Assembly (NCBI GenBank): GCA_017428945.1
Contig: JAFRPW010000036.1
Span: 219,785-283,784 of the forward strand
Length of the DNA stretch: 64,000 nucleotides
Origin: Bacteroidales bacterium
GTDB taxonomy: Bacteria > Bacteroidota > Bacteroidia > Bacteroidales > UBA932
Direction of reading: 5' to 3'
Positions 9,833 to 18,341 of the stretch are shown piece after piece. Position 1 is the stretch's first letter, and each line of letters opens with the position of its first letter. Both the position numbers and the translations under genes were made by a program. The notes beneath the pieces are model-generated. The model saw only the letters and a list, made by a program, of their open reading frames with translations. It was not told the DNA's origin and ran no database searches.

Positions 9833-11129
9833 TGCAATAGTTCGTTAATTTGTTCCCAGGCCTAAGCGGCTCTGGATGTAAATAAAACCAGTTCTTTGAA
9901 AAGTTTGTCAATAACTTGTGGGTTCGGTCGCAGACCGGACACGCAAATAAATCGCTCAAGCATGTAGGCGTTATGGATAATCGACTTGCAGGAAGATACA
10001 GAAAACGGTACTCCGAGGTCCTTGCAGGCGGCCTTAGCCAGGTTGATACTGGCGAAGGAAGCGTTGAAGTGGAACTCCAGTCTCCGAAGGTCTCTGGCCT
10101 GACAGTCGTTGAGCCCGGCGTACGATTTGGCATCGCGAAAGCAAAACTCCAGCTGGAAACGCGTTCTGTAGCAGTCGATTACATCACGGGTGGTCATGGA
10201 CTCGTCCGTGCTGAAGTAGATCTGCCACTTGTCCATCGAGTCCGCATCCGGATACCAGATGGCAACCTTGATGAAGCGTTTAAGGGACTTCGAGTAGGCC
10301 TTGAGGCCAAACAGACGCCCCTTGTCCACGTGGAGTTCAACGCAGCGGGTAGGGTCAAGGTTGGCAAAGTCAATCTTGCCGTCGTACCATCTGGGATGGC
10401 CCCGCTTGCCCGTGGGCTTTTCCGTTGTGGGATACCACAGGGCGGCATCGTTCCGCATGCGGCTGACCACATGGAAGCCCTCGTCCAAAAGCGGCAGAAC
10501 AAAGGTCTGCTTGGCAAAGAAGGCATCCGCGACAAGAAGCTTGGATATGGTCTGAAGCCTGTCCTTCATGGCTATCAGGAGTTCCCGATACCAGTCGACC
10601 AGGTTGTAGTCCATCTCCTCAAGGGTCTTGGCGTTGGGTGTCTGAAGGGCACCGAGAGTCATGCAATCGTGATTCTCAACGTCAATCAGGCCAATGCCCA
10701 GCAGTTCGAGGCCTCTCTTGGGACCTCCGGCAGCTCCAGACCAGAACTTTCCGAACCACGGAGTCTTGTTTCCCGCCTTAGGGATAAAACTCGGGTCCAC
10801 CGCTATGGCTCTGAACTTTCCCGTACACACCTTGTTCGCAAGGAAAAGGTTGAACGCGAACCAGTCAAAGTCATCCCGGGTGAAGGTGTTCCGGTAGGTC
10901 TGTTCAGTGAACTCGCCATACCGGCCCATCTGCAGGAAATTGATCTTATCGGGTATTGCCATGAAGAGTTTTAGGGTATCGATGAGTACTTTCTCGAAAG
11001 GTTTGCCTAAATTTGCAACTGATTTGAGGGCTTCAATGACCTCGGATTGGTATTGCGTAAGTACGTTTGAGTTAGTCATAACTTAAAGCCTGGAACACTC
11101 TAAGTTACTAATAATCAACGACTTATGCA
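9833..11129 (-). mobile_element. IS4-family insertion sequence, about 1.3 kb
   Basis: A single transposase gene fills most of the element. Imperfect inverted ends can be proposed: TGCAATAGTTCGTTAATT at 9833-9850 resembles the complement of AATCAACGACTTATGCA at 11113-11129. A second, inner imperfect pair lies at 9845-9866 and 11082-11103. I see no target-site duplication, so the exact borders are uncertain. The element sits between the toxin/immunity pair and the lipoprotein gene at 11335. Confidence 0.6.
9862..11079 (-). CDS. IS4-family DDE transposase
   Basis: The product has 405 residues and appears intact. Catalytic landmarks are the first Asp in FRAIAVDPSFIPK (about residue 95), the second Asp in LLVADAFFAK (about 185), and the Glu within YRTRFQLEFCFRDAKSY. 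This last motif fits the IS4 signature Y-(2)-R-(3)-E-(6)-K exactly. It has a normal start (MTNSNVLTQYQSEV) and stop. It catalyses cut-and-paste movement of its own element. Large antisense ORFs on the plus strand here are shadows. Confidence 0.9.
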   Translation of the reverse strand: MTNSNVLTQYQSEVIEALKSVANLGKPFEKVLIDTLKLFMAIPDKINFLQMGRYGEFTEQTYRNTFTRDDFDWFAFNLFLANKVCTGKFRAIAVDPSFIPKAGNKTPWFGKFWSGAAGGPKRGLELLGIGLIDVENHDCMTLGALQTPNAKTLEEMDYNLVDWYRELLIAMKDRLQTISKLLVADAFFAKQTFVLPLLDEGFHVVSRMRNDAALWYPTTEKPTGKRGHPRWYDGKIDFANLDPTRCVELHVDKGRLFGLKAYSKSLKRFIKVAIWYPDADSMDKWQIYFSTDESMTTRDVIDCYRTRFQLEFCFRDAKSYAGLNDCQARDLRRLEFHFNASFASINLAKAACKDLGVPFSVSSCKSIIHNAYMLERFICVSGLRPNPQVIDKLFKELVLFTSRAA

Positions 11130-11261
11130 ATACTTTTCTGCTTTATTTTCAGCACTTTACGCATCTTTTTCGGAGCATTTGCACCCACTCTCAGTTGCCT
11201 TCTGAGCGGTCGTTATTGACAGTGTTTTCAATGAACTTTTGTTGTTAAACTGTATGTTTTC

Positions 11262-11291
11262 GTTTAGCCTGCCGCCTTGCGGCTCCTAAAC
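11262..11291. other. Strong intergenic stem-loop
   Basis: GTTTAG-cct-GCCGC-ctt-GCGGC-tc-CTAAAC is a nested palindrome between the IS element and the lipoprotein gene. It could be a terminator remnant or a folded leader for the gene at 11335. There is no clear T-run on either side. The rest of 11130-11334 holds no ORF. Confidence 0.4.
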
Positions 11292-11334
11292 ATTAAAATT
11301 TACCGAAGTATTGTTACTATAAAAATAGAAGATA

Positions 11335-12252
11335 ATGAAATTACTAACAATTACTATTGTATATTTGACAATAACTGGGGTCCTAGTATCTTGCGATAGA
11401 AGTATACATATTGATTATAAAGATATTGATGAAATTACCTTTTATTGCATGGGTAAAAGGATTGAACGTTGCAATAGAGTTGATTTAGAGTCGCTACAGT
11501 TCAATAGCAGAGACACTGTCATTACGAACAAAACTTTTATTAAAGAGTTTGTATCAGAAGTTAACAAACTGGTTCCAGACCACAATGGTCCGCGTGGTGA
11601 CTATCGTGTCGCCGCATTTATTCCTATTGCAAAAGATGATACAGTTAAGATATGCTTTGGAGAGTCTTTTGGTATTGAGTATAACGGCGTTGTCATGAAA
11701 GACAGACGGAGCATTTTCAAACTGATAGACACCAGAATATACGCCACACAGCCATACGATTATTGGTTTGACGATTATAGTAGAACGCTTCACAAAAGCA
11801 TAAGAGAAATGGATGAGACGATGTCTTTTATCAATAATCGAGAGTTAAGAACCTTATTGCTTTCTTATATAGAGACAAGGTATTATTGGTTATCATTAAC
11901 TGATATAAGCATTACTGATTGGTACACATCAATCATTATTAGCAATAAATACAATAAGACCTTTGTTCAAGTGTTTATTTCACCGAAAATACCATTTTGC
12001 GAAGGACACTTTTCATATATTGGTGCGACAGAATGCCAGGGAAGAAAAACCATTGTAATGGCAGAAACACAAGAACTGATAGATTCCAAAGGTTTGTCGG
12101 AGCAGTTGGCATTTGAATATATCGGAAAAAACGAATGGGACAACCATTACCTTAAAACTGCCGATGCTTCCGGTTGGTGTCAGTGCATAGAAGTCGACTC
12201 ATCGGGGAAATTCAGACTGATAAAGAATGACAGTCTTGGAACAAATCATTAA
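11335..12252 (+). CDS. Lipoprotein of unknown function
   Basis: The product has 305 residues with a typical lipoprotein signal: MKLLTITIVYLTITGVLVSC, cysteine at about residue 20. The mature protein is mixed alpha/beta with many Tyr and Asp residues, and I do not recognise a domain. It is AT-rich like the immunity candidate, from which the IS element separates it. It may once have belonged to the same accessory cluster, possibly as a second immunity-like lipoprotein, but this is only a guess from context. Confidence 0.55.
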   Translation: MKLLTITIVYLTITGVLVSCDRSIHIDYKDIDEITFYCMGKRIERCNRVDLESLQFNSRDTVITNKTFIKEFVSEVNKLVPDHNGPRGDYRVAAFIPIAKDDTVKICFGESFGIEYNGVVMKDRRSIFKLIDTRIYATQPYDYWFDDYSRTLHKSIREMDETMSFINNRELRTLLLSYIETRYYWLSLTDISITDWYTSIIISNKYNKTFVQVFISPKIPFCEGHFSYIGATECQGRKTIVMAETQELIDSKGLSEQLAFEYIGKNEWDNHYLKTADASGWCQCIEVDSSGKFRLIKNDSLGTNH

Positions 12253-12260
12253 CAAAGCAT

Positions 12261-12450
12261 ATGGACATGCTTTACAATCATACGGGAAGAAAGTATTCCC
12301 TCGACGAAGAAGAAAGCCTCGGCGGTCCAGGTATTAACAACTTACAATGGCTTTCCGGCATCAATATTTTTTAACTTTTACTACGTCCACAACTTTTAGT
12401 GGACAGCAATGTCAAAACGATATAAAACGACGAGTTCGATGCGGCAGTAA
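12261..12450 (+). other. Non-coding debris between lipoprotein gene and gene remnant
   Basis: A 37-codon frame (12261-12374, beginning MDMLYNHTGRKYSLDEEE) is open but too short to assign. A small hairpin GTCCAC/GTGGAC lies at 12385-12404. Nothing else is convincing. Confidence 0.3.
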
Positions 12451-12657
12451 ACGGGAGAAGTCACCGCTCAACTCAAAAAGAAAACATTAAACGACAATCC
12501 CTATGTAAACCAGGCAATCGTACCCCTTACCAAGAAGAATCTAAAGAAGGTTTTTCCGGACAGGAAAGATGAGATAGACGCATGGTTCAGGGCCGGCAAT
12601 TACCTTCCCAGAACCGTAAAAGAAGCCCTGCCAATGCTTCGTCAGTGGGCGGAATAG
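12451..12657 (+). pseudogene. 3' remnant of a decayed protein-coding gene
   Basis: A 68-codon open frame without any start codon reads ...VTAQLKKKTLNDNPYVNQ, then AIVPLTKKNLKKVFPDRKDE, then IDAWFRAGNYLPRTVKEALP and a TAG stop at 12655. It has good protein-like composition, and a stop lies immediately upstream at 12448. This looks like the C-terminal end of a lost gene. The parent family is not recognised. Its end overlaps the 3' end of the minus-strand gene at 12642. Confidence 0.45.
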
Positions 12658-13733
12658 GGAGGCTCAAGGGAATACTCGGTATAGGTTCCGGGAGAGTAGC
12701 GGACCTGGCAGATGGTGCTTACAGTGCTGTCCGACGGCATGAGAAAGAAGGCAACGTGGCCGCCAAGTTCAAAGGCCCTGGCTCCCCACTTGTCCTCAAA
12801 GGCGGCCTTTGTCTGGATAGGGACGTTCCAGAAGTCTATGTTGGTTATGGCTTTGGCAAAATCGTCAACGTACAGGACGTCCATGAAATCCTGGCAAAGA
12901 TTTGTGATATAGCGCCTTCCCTTATCGTCCATTATCTTGTAGGAATTGACGGCGACAAGGAAGATGCGCTTGAGACGGTTGATGTCAAGAGGGGCAAGGA
13001 AATAGAGTTCCCGGTGATAATCGTCCTCATAGGTGAAGCCGTTCATGGGGTCTTTGCTGTAGTGACGGATATTGCGCTTGATGGTGGCCGTTCCCTCTTT
13101 GATATTGTATTCGGGAATGTTCAGGAAATAGGCAACATTATAGGTCATAAAGCCCCCCGAGGCAATGGCATACTGTTCATCTTCCGTAATTGAGAGAGCC
13201 GTGACGGTGGCGTCCAGGATGGAGCAGAACCTGGCCGTGTTTGCATTTGTATGCAAGGTTATGAGGGCATTGGCGCTCTTTGTAAAACCATCGTCACTTG
13301 TAAAGGCAACTTTCCCGTCCATGATTGTTGGTGCAAGAGCTTCCAGTTCGGTGAAAAGGCTTTCGAATGCCCGTGCGGTATTGTCCCGCTGAAGCCAGAG
13401 AATCTTCTTCCCCAGTCCCTTTGTACTTACCCCTTTTTCTTCCATCAGGGCAGAAACCTTTTCCGTGGAAAACGTAACCAGGACGCTGCTGTAGGCACTG
13501 CCGCCGGAAAAGCCGCTGCGTATTGTCTTCCGGTCAGTTATTGCTTTTGAGAAATCTACGTTCACGCTGTCTGGAAGAAGTGTTTTGCACGGCTCCAGCG
13601 CTGCACCTGCAGCGGCATCCACTGCCGCCTTTATATTCTCCCCTTCTCCCCTTACCAGGAACTTGAAACTGTCCTGTCCCCATGACTGGAGTGCCATGAT
13701 GGTGGATATAAGACTAAGAATAAGCCTTCTCAT
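12642..13733 (-). CDS. Secreted protein of unknown function
   Basis: The product has 363 residues with a signal peptide (MRRLILSLISTIMALQSWGQ, cleavage after WGQ). The mature part contains GKVAFTSDDGFTKSANALIT and DINRLKRIFLVAVNSYKI, and many aromatic residues, suggesting a globular periplasmic or surface protein. No family is recognised. It is oriented away from the DUF4298/Exb cluster. GC content is close to the core genes, so it is probably a resident gene. Confidence 0.6.
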   Translation of the reverse strand: MRRLILSLISTIMALQSWGQDSFKFLVRGEGENIKAAVDAAAGAALEPCKTLLPDSVNVDFSKAITDRKTIRSGFSGGSAYSSVLVTFSTEKVSALMEEKGVSTKGLGKKILWLQRDNTARAFESLFTELEALAPTIMDGKVAFTSDDGFTKSANALITLHTNANTARFCSILDATVTALSITEDEQYAIASGGFMTYNVAYFLNIPEYNIKEGTATIKRNIRHYSKDPMNGFTYEDDYHRELYFLAPLDINRLKRIFLVAVNSYKIMDDKGRRYITNLCQDFMDVLYVDDFAKAITNIDFWNVPIQTKAAFEDKWGARAFELGGHVAFFLMPSDSTVSTICQVRYSPGTYTEYSLEPPYSAH

Positions 13734-14000
13734 GCTCTAAATTCGTTTTATCGGTGATACAAAAATACTAAAAAAGAATTATATTTGTTCTGTTATTAGC
13801 ATTGACGCTCAAATAAGCGAAAGTGTTTCGCGTTGCCGGTATTGAAATCTGGACAATTTCTCAGAAAGGGTAACGATGATTCACTACGCTCGACATACGG
13901 TCGAGTGTGGGGTTTGCATCGTGTTCATCTTTCAGGGTCGTCCAGGCCTCAATACCATGAATACGGTATTGATCCCACACTTTTGTAATGTACCTGTAAT
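13734..14000. other. Intergenic region with small inverted repeats
   Basis: No gene is supported here. Two short hairpins are visible: CTCGAC/GTCGAG near 13889-13901 and CAATACC/GGTATTG near 13950-13974. A box-like ACTTTTG just upstream of 14001 may belong to the promoter of the DUF4298 gene. Confidence 0.3.
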
Positions 14001-14300
14001 ATGGATAATGAATTGATACAGAGAATCCAGGAAATGGAGGAACGCTATAACCGCGTACGCAAGGCCGTGGACGCCCTCCAGTGCAGTTTGGATGCATATC
14101 TTGACGTGCAGGAGGACATCCATATCCTGGACAGCTACGAGGACAGCGGCCGCTGGCTCCGGGACTTCGAGGCCGATGAGCGCGGAGAGATTCCCGCGGA
14201 GATCCCCCGCGGCTTCCTCACGGAAGACGGGCTGTACAACCTCATGGCCGATATCGCAGCCCTGGAATCACGCCTGCAAGAGTACTTTGGGGGCATGTGA
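14001..14300 (+). CDS. DUF4298 family protein
   Basis: The product has 99 residues and is strongly helical and acidic. The pattern IQRIQEMEERYNRVRKAVDA, DSYEDSGRWLRDFEADE and GFLTEDGLYNLMADI matches DUF4298, a small cytoplasmic family of unknown function found in gut Bacteroidetes and Firmicutes. It has its own transcription unit about 100 bases before the ExbB operon. Confidence 0.75.
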   Translation: MDNELIQRIQEMEERYNRVRKAVDALQCSLDAYLDVQEDIHILDSYEDSGRWLRDFEADERGEIPAEIPRGFLTEDGLYNLMADIAALESRLQEYFGGM

Positions 14301-14396
14301 GCCCTTGATTTAAACGGAAATAATTCGTAAATTTGCGGTTTGATATGAACTATGTTCATGTCAAGCCTTTTTTGAATAATCAAAATTAAACAATAT

Positions 14397-15131
14397 ATGA
14401 TCTTCAATCTCCTACAAGCAGACTCGCTGGCAGAGGCCATCCAGAGCGCAGCCCAGACAGTCACTGCTGCACCAGCACCCGTTCAGCCCACCCAGATGAA
14501 CGAAAGCCTCTTCTCCATGTTCACCATGGGCGGCCCCCTCATGTGGGTCCTCCTCGCCCTGAGCATCCTGGCCATCTATCTCATCGGCCGCAAGTGGTGG
14601 CTCATCAATCACGCATCCAAGATTGACTCCAACTTCATCAACGACATCCGCGACTACATGCAGCAGGGAAAGGTCAAGAGCGCCCTCACCCTCTGCTCCA
14701 AATACGACAACCCCGTTGCCCGCATGGTAGAGTCCGGCATCGTCCGCAAGGACCGCCCCATATCGGACATCCAGGGAGCCATCGAGAACGTGGGCAACGT
14801 AGAGGTTGCACGCCTTGAGAAGGGTCTCCCCATCCTTGCAACCATCGCCGGCGGCGCCCCCATGATTGGATTCCTTGGCACCGTGATGGGTATGGTGAAG
14901 GCCTTCTTCAACATGTCCAAGGCAGGCAACAACATTGACATCACCCTCCTCAGCGACGGTATCTACACCGCAATGCTCACCACCGTGGGCGGCCTCATAG
15001 TGGGCATCATCGCCTACTTCGGCTACAACTGGCTCACCTCCAAGGTCAGTGACCTGGTGTACAAGATGGAAAGCTCCACCATCCAGTTCATAGACATCGT
15101 CATCAACAACCAGACAGAGGAAAAGCAGTAA
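14397..15131 (+). CDS. exbB: MotA/TolQ/ExbB proton channel family protein
   Basis: The product has 244 residues. It is the proton-conducting inner-membrane subunit that energises a TonB-type transducer. Three hydrophobic segments fit the family: MWVLLALSILAIYLIG (about 50-66), LATIAGGAPMIGFLGTVMGM (about 147-166) and MLTTVGGLIVGIIAYFGYNW (about 195-214). The GAPMIGFLGTVMGMVKAF stretch is the conserved ExbB/TolQ core. It is first in a tight operon with exbD (3-base gap) and a TonB-like gene (1-base overlap). Confidence 0.9.
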   Translation: MIFNLLQADSLAEAIQSAAQTVTAAPAPVQPTQMNESLFSMFTMGGPLMWVLLALSILAIYLIGRKWWLINHASKIDSNFINDIRDYMQQGKVKSALTLCSKYDNPVARMVESGIVRKDRPISDIQGAIENVGNVEVARLEKGLPILATIAGGAPMIGFLGTVMGMVKAFFNMSKAGNNIDITLLSDGIYTAMLTTVGGLIVGIIAYFGYNWLTSKVSDLVYKMESSTIQFIDIVINNQTEEKQ

Positions 15132-15134
15132 GCC

Positions 15135-15545
15135 ATGGCCCTTAAGAGAAACACAAAGGTAGATGCATCGTTCTCGGTGTCCAGCATGACGGACATCGTG
15201 TTCCTGCTTCTGATCTTCTTCCTTGTGACCTCTACGCTCATCAATCCCAACGCCCTGAAGCTCCTGCTTCCCAAGAGCACCGGACAGGTAAGCGCCAAGG
15301 CCACGGTGAGCGTAAGCATCAAGGACTGGGGGGACGATACATACACCTACCACGTAAACGGAGATGAGGAACCCGTTTCCTACACGGAGGTTGAAGACCA
15401 GCTCATAGGCCTCCTCTCACAGGAAGAAGACCCCACCTTCTCCATCTACAGTGACCAGAGCGCCCCGGTAGGAGAGGTTGTACAGATCATGAACATAGCC
15501 AAGAGGAACCATTACAAGGTAATCCTGGCAACACAGCCCGAATAA
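15135..15545 (+). CDS. exbD: ExbD/TolR biopolymer transport protein
   Basis: The product has 136 residues: one N-terminal transmembrane helix followed by a periplasmic domain. The conserved membrane Asp lies in SSMTDIVFLLLIFFLV, with Asp at about residue 20, as in ExbD/TolR proton channels. It works with the ExbB upstream and the TonB-like protein downstream. Its stop codon shares a base with the next ATG (TAATG). Confidence 0.92.
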   Translation: MALKRNTKVDASFSVSSMTDIVFLLLIFFLVTSTLINPNALKLLLPKSTGQVSAKATVSVSIKDWGDDTYTYHVNGDEEPVSYTEVEDQLIGLLSQEEDPTFSIYSDQSAPVGEVVQIMNIAKRNHYKVILATQPE

Positions 15546-16336
15546 TGCAGCCATACCAGCGCACAAGAGAGAAACGCGAGAAAACCGCAGCCGTGACCGG
15601 AATCCTGGCCACGTTGGCAATCCATGCGCTGGCGCTGGTGGTGTGCCTTACCAGCGGGTTCACATACCTTGACCCTCCGCCGCCGGAAAGGGCTCCGCTT
15701 GTGATTTCCTTCGAGGAAGACATGGCGGTGGAAAAGCCGGTGGCAACAACCGTGGGCCAGGAACCCCAGGCAGAGGAAGTGGACCTTGAGAAGGAAGTGG
15801 AACTGGTACAGAAGGCGGAATCCCCGCACGTCACCACCACCCCCAATGTCACTCCCGCCACAAAACCGGACACCCACGGAGACGTGGAAGTCCCCGCACC
15901 GGAGCCCCCAAAGGAACCGGAGCTTGACCCCCGCGCCTCGTTCCCCGGAATGGGCAAGAAGGACAACAGCGCCACCACGCCTCACGGAGCCGCAGAAGCC
16001 GGCGAGGGCTTCAAGGCCGGCCAGCCTGACGGCAATGCAAAGGAAGGCAAGACGGAAGGCAGCGCAAACGCCCACCTCAAGGGCCGCAACGTGCTTGGAA
16101 CGCTTCCCAAACCGGAATATGCCAGCCAGATGGCCGGAACCGTCGTAGTTACCATCAAGGTAGATCAGTACGGAAATGTAACGGAAGCAATTCCCGGTGC
16201 CGACGGCACCACAGTTACTGACAAGAACCTTTGGAACGCCGCCCGCAATGCGGCTATGAAGGCTCACTTCAACATGGCCGCAGATGCCCCGGCCCTCCAA
16301 ACCGGCACCATAACATATATTTTCAAACTCAAGTAA
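15545..16336 (+). CDS. TonB-family energy transducer
   Basis: The product has 263 residues. It has a short cytoplasmic N-terminus, one transmembrane anchor (ILATLAIHALALVVCLTSGF), a long Pro/Glu/Lys-rich spacer (about residues 45-170) and a C-terminal TonB/TolA-like domain (GTVVVTIKVDQYGNVTEAIP ... NAARNAAMKAHFN ... GTITYIFKLK). It transmits proton-motive force from ExbBD to outer-membrane partners. The TonB versus TolA assignment cannot be settled; the C-terminal motif and ExbB/ExbD neighbours favour TonB. Confidence 0.85.
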   Translation: MQPYQRTREKREKTAAVTGILATLAIHALALVVCLTSGFTYLDPPPPERAPLVISFEEDMAVEKPVATTVGQEPQAEEVDLEKEVELVQKAESPHVTTTPNVTPATKPDTHGDVEVPAPEPPKEPELDPRASFPGMGKKDNSATTPHGAAEAGEGFKAGQPDGNAKEGKTEGSANAHLKGRNVLGTLPKPEYASQMAGTVVVTIKVDQYGNVTEAIPGADGTTVTDKNLWNAARNAAMKAHFNMAADAPALQTGTITYIFKLK

Positions 16337-16361
16337 AACGACGTGATGTCGTAAAAACACT

Positions 16362-17453
16362 ATGGAAGACAACAAAAGAGGTACGAGAAAACGTATCACC
16401 AGAAAGCCCGCCGACAGCGGCAGGGCAGAAAAAGTGGATTATTCCACTTCCCGCAGCTACTCCTCCGGAGAACGCAAATCCTTCGGAGAGCACAAGACTT
16501 ACGGAGAACGCAAATCCTTCGGAGAGCACAAGACTTACGGAGAACGCAAGTCCTATGGGGACCGCAAGCCTTACGGCGCAGCCCCTGCACGCAAGAGCGG
16601 CTACGGAAAACCCGCATTCAAGAAAAGTGCACCCCGCACCAAGGCCGACGAGGGCATGAACGCCATGCTCAGCCGCAAGCCCCAGGTGTCCGGGAACAAA
16701 TACTCCGACAACGACAACGTGAAGACAGAGATCCAGGAGGTAGTCCGCCTGAACAAGTTCATCGCCAACTCCGGCGTCTGCTCCCGCAGGGAAGCGGACA
16801 CCCTTATCCAGAGCGGCGTAGTCACCGTGAACGGTGAGGTCGTGACCGAGCTTGGCACAAAGGTAAACATCCTCAAGGACGATATACGCTTCAACGGAGA
16901 ACGCCTCAAGGGTGAAGAGAAGGTATACATCCTCATGAACAAGCCCAAGGGCTATGTGACCACCGCCAGCGATCCCCACGCAGAGAAGACCGTCATGGAC
17001 CTCCTCAAGGGCTGCCCCACCAGGGTGTTCCCCGTGGGCCGTCTGGACAAGAACACCACAGGTGTCCTCATGTTCACCAACGACGGAGAGATGGCAGAGC
17101 GCCTCACTCACCCTTCATACAACAAAAAGAAGATCTACCAGGTTGTCCTTGACGCCCCCCTCACGGAGGAAGACAAGGCAAAGGTCCTCGCAGGCGTAGA
17201 GCTCAGCGACGGCGTTGCAGCCGCCGACGAGCTTGAATTCATCGACGCCCGCGACCACCGCCAGCTGGGTATCGAGATCCACTCCGGAAAGAACCGCATC
17301 GTCCGCCGTATCTTCGAGTCCCTGGGCTACGAGGTAAAAGCCCTGGACCGCGTGTACTTTGCCGGCCTCACCAAGAAAGGCCTCAAGAAGAGCGACTGGC
17401 GCTACCTCACGGAAGGTGAAGTGAACATCCTCAAGATGGGAGCATACGTATAG
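16362..17453 (+). CDS. rluB: RluB/RsuA-family rRNA pseudouridine synthase with repetitive N-terminal tail
   Basis: The product has 363 residues. Residues 1-115 form a basic, low-complexity tail with GERKSFGEHKTY repeats. An S4 RNA-binding domain follows (VRLNKFIANSGVCSRREADT), then the synthase domain with the catalytic motif FPVGRLDKNTTGVLMFTNDG (nucleophile Asp in GRLD). C-terminal KNRIVRRIFESLGYEVKAL is typical of the RsuA/RluB/RluE/RluF group. The likely substrate is 23S rRNA; exact specificity cannot be read from sequence. It ends 1 base before era, so it is probably co-transcribed with era and parC. Confidence 0.9.
   Translation: MEDNKRGTRKRITRKPADSGRAEKVDYSTSRSYSSGERKSFGEHKTYGERKSFGEHKTYGERKSYGDRKPYGAAPARKSGYGKPAFKKSAPRTKADEGMNAMLSRKPQVSGNKYSDNDNVKTEIQEVVRLNKFIANSGVCSRREADTLIQSGVVTVNGEVVTELGTKVNILKDDIRFNGERLKGEEKVYILMNKPKGYVTTASDPHAEKTVMDLLKGCPTRVFPVGRLDKNTTGVLMFTNDGEMAERLTHPSYNKKKIYQVVLDAPLTEEDKAKVLAGVELSDGVAAADELEFIDARDHRQLGIEIHSGKNRIVRRIFESLGYEVKALDRVYFAGLTKKGLKKSDWRYLTEGEVNILKMGAYV
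16467..16560 (+). repeat. 36-bp perfect tandem repeat inside rluB
   Basis: Two identical 36-base units (16467-16502 and 16503-16538) are followed by a partial, diverged third. They encode GERKSFGEHKTY twice, then GERKSYGDRKPY. The 12-residue protein unit is itself two 6-residue repeats. Nucleotide identity of the two units indicates recent slippage or gene conversion in a disordered RNA-binding tail. Confidence 0.85.
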
Positions 17454-17454
17454 C

Positions 17455-18336
17455 ATGGCACACAGGGCAGGTTTCGTAAATATCATAGGCAATCCCAACG
17501 TGGGCAAATCCACGCTGATGAACGCCCTCGTGGGTGAAAAGCTGTCCATCGTGACGGCCAAGGCCCAGACCACACGCCACCGCATAATGGGAATAGTGAG
17601 CGGAGAGGACTACCAGATAGTGTACTCTGACACCCCTGGTATCCTCAAGCCCAACTACCGCCTGCAGCAGAGCATGATGAATTTCGTGGACACGGCTATC
17701 GGCGATGCCGACATCATCCTCTACGTCACGGACACCGTGGAGAAAGGGGACAAGAACGACGCTTACATCCAGAAGCTCCGCAGCGTAGACTGCCCGGTGG
17801 TGCTTGTGATAAACAAGATAGACCTCTCCTCCCAGGAAAAAGTGGTGGAGCTGATGCAGTGGTGGAAGGAGCAGCTGCCCAAGGCGGAGATAATTCCCGC
17901 ATCGGCCCAGGAGAGATTCAACCTTGAGAGCATACTGGAGGCGGTATCGTCCCGTCTGCCGGAGGCTCCGGCGTGGTTCGACAAGGACCAGTTCACGGAC
18001 AAGAACCTCCGCTTCTTCGCTTCGGAGATTATCCGTGAGAAAATCTTCCTCAATTTCTCCGAGGAAATTCCTTATTCCTGCCAGGTAGAGATCGAGGCCT
18101 TCCACGAGGGAGAGGACCGCTACGAGATAAGCGCCGTGATTTACGTAATGAGGGATTCCCAGAAGGGCATCATCATCGGCAAGGGCGGAGCCGCCCTGAA
18201 GAAAGTGGGCACCGAAGCCCGCCTGGAAATGGAAGACTTCTTCCAGAAAAAGGTTTTCCTTTCCACATTCGTTAAAGTTGACCCGGACTGGAGAGAGAGC
18301 CGCAAGGAGCTCCGCAGGTTCGGATATGAATATTAA
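17455..18336 (+). CDS. era: GTPase Era, ribosome small-subunit maturation
   Basis: The product has 293 residues, the usual Era length. G motifs: G1 GNPNVGKST (residues ~12-20), G2 region with TTRHR, G3 DTPG, G4 NKID. The C-terminal KH domain contains GIIIGKGGAALKKVGTEARL (the IIIGKGG loop). Era binds the 3' end of 16S rRNA and couples 30S maturation to growth. It starts 1 base after the pseudouridine synthase stop and ends 5 bases before parC. Confidence 0.97.
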   Translation: MAHRAGFVNIIGNPNVGKSTLMNALVGEKLSIVTAKAQTTRHRIMGIVSGEDYQIVYSDTPGILKPNYRLQQSMMNFVDTAIGDADIILYVTDTVEKGDKNDAYIQKLRSVDCPVVLVINKIDLSSQEKVVELMQWWKEQLPKAEIIPASAQERFNLESILEAVSSRLPEAPAWFDKDQFTDKNLRFFASEIIREKIFLNFSEEIPYSCQVEIEAFHEGEDRYEISAVIYVMRDSQKGIIIGKGGAALKKVGTEARLEMEDFFQKKVFLSTFVKVDPDWRESRKELRRFGYEY

Positions 18337-18341
18337 TCGTT

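Noticed and set aside
9916-10974. 352-residue ORF on the plus strand across the transposase
   Set aside because: Antisense to an intact IS4 transposase with full catalytic motifs; composition follows the codon structure of the other strand.
12582-13193. 203-residue plus-strand ORF
   Set aside because: Antisense to the secreted protein gene, which has a clear signal peptide.
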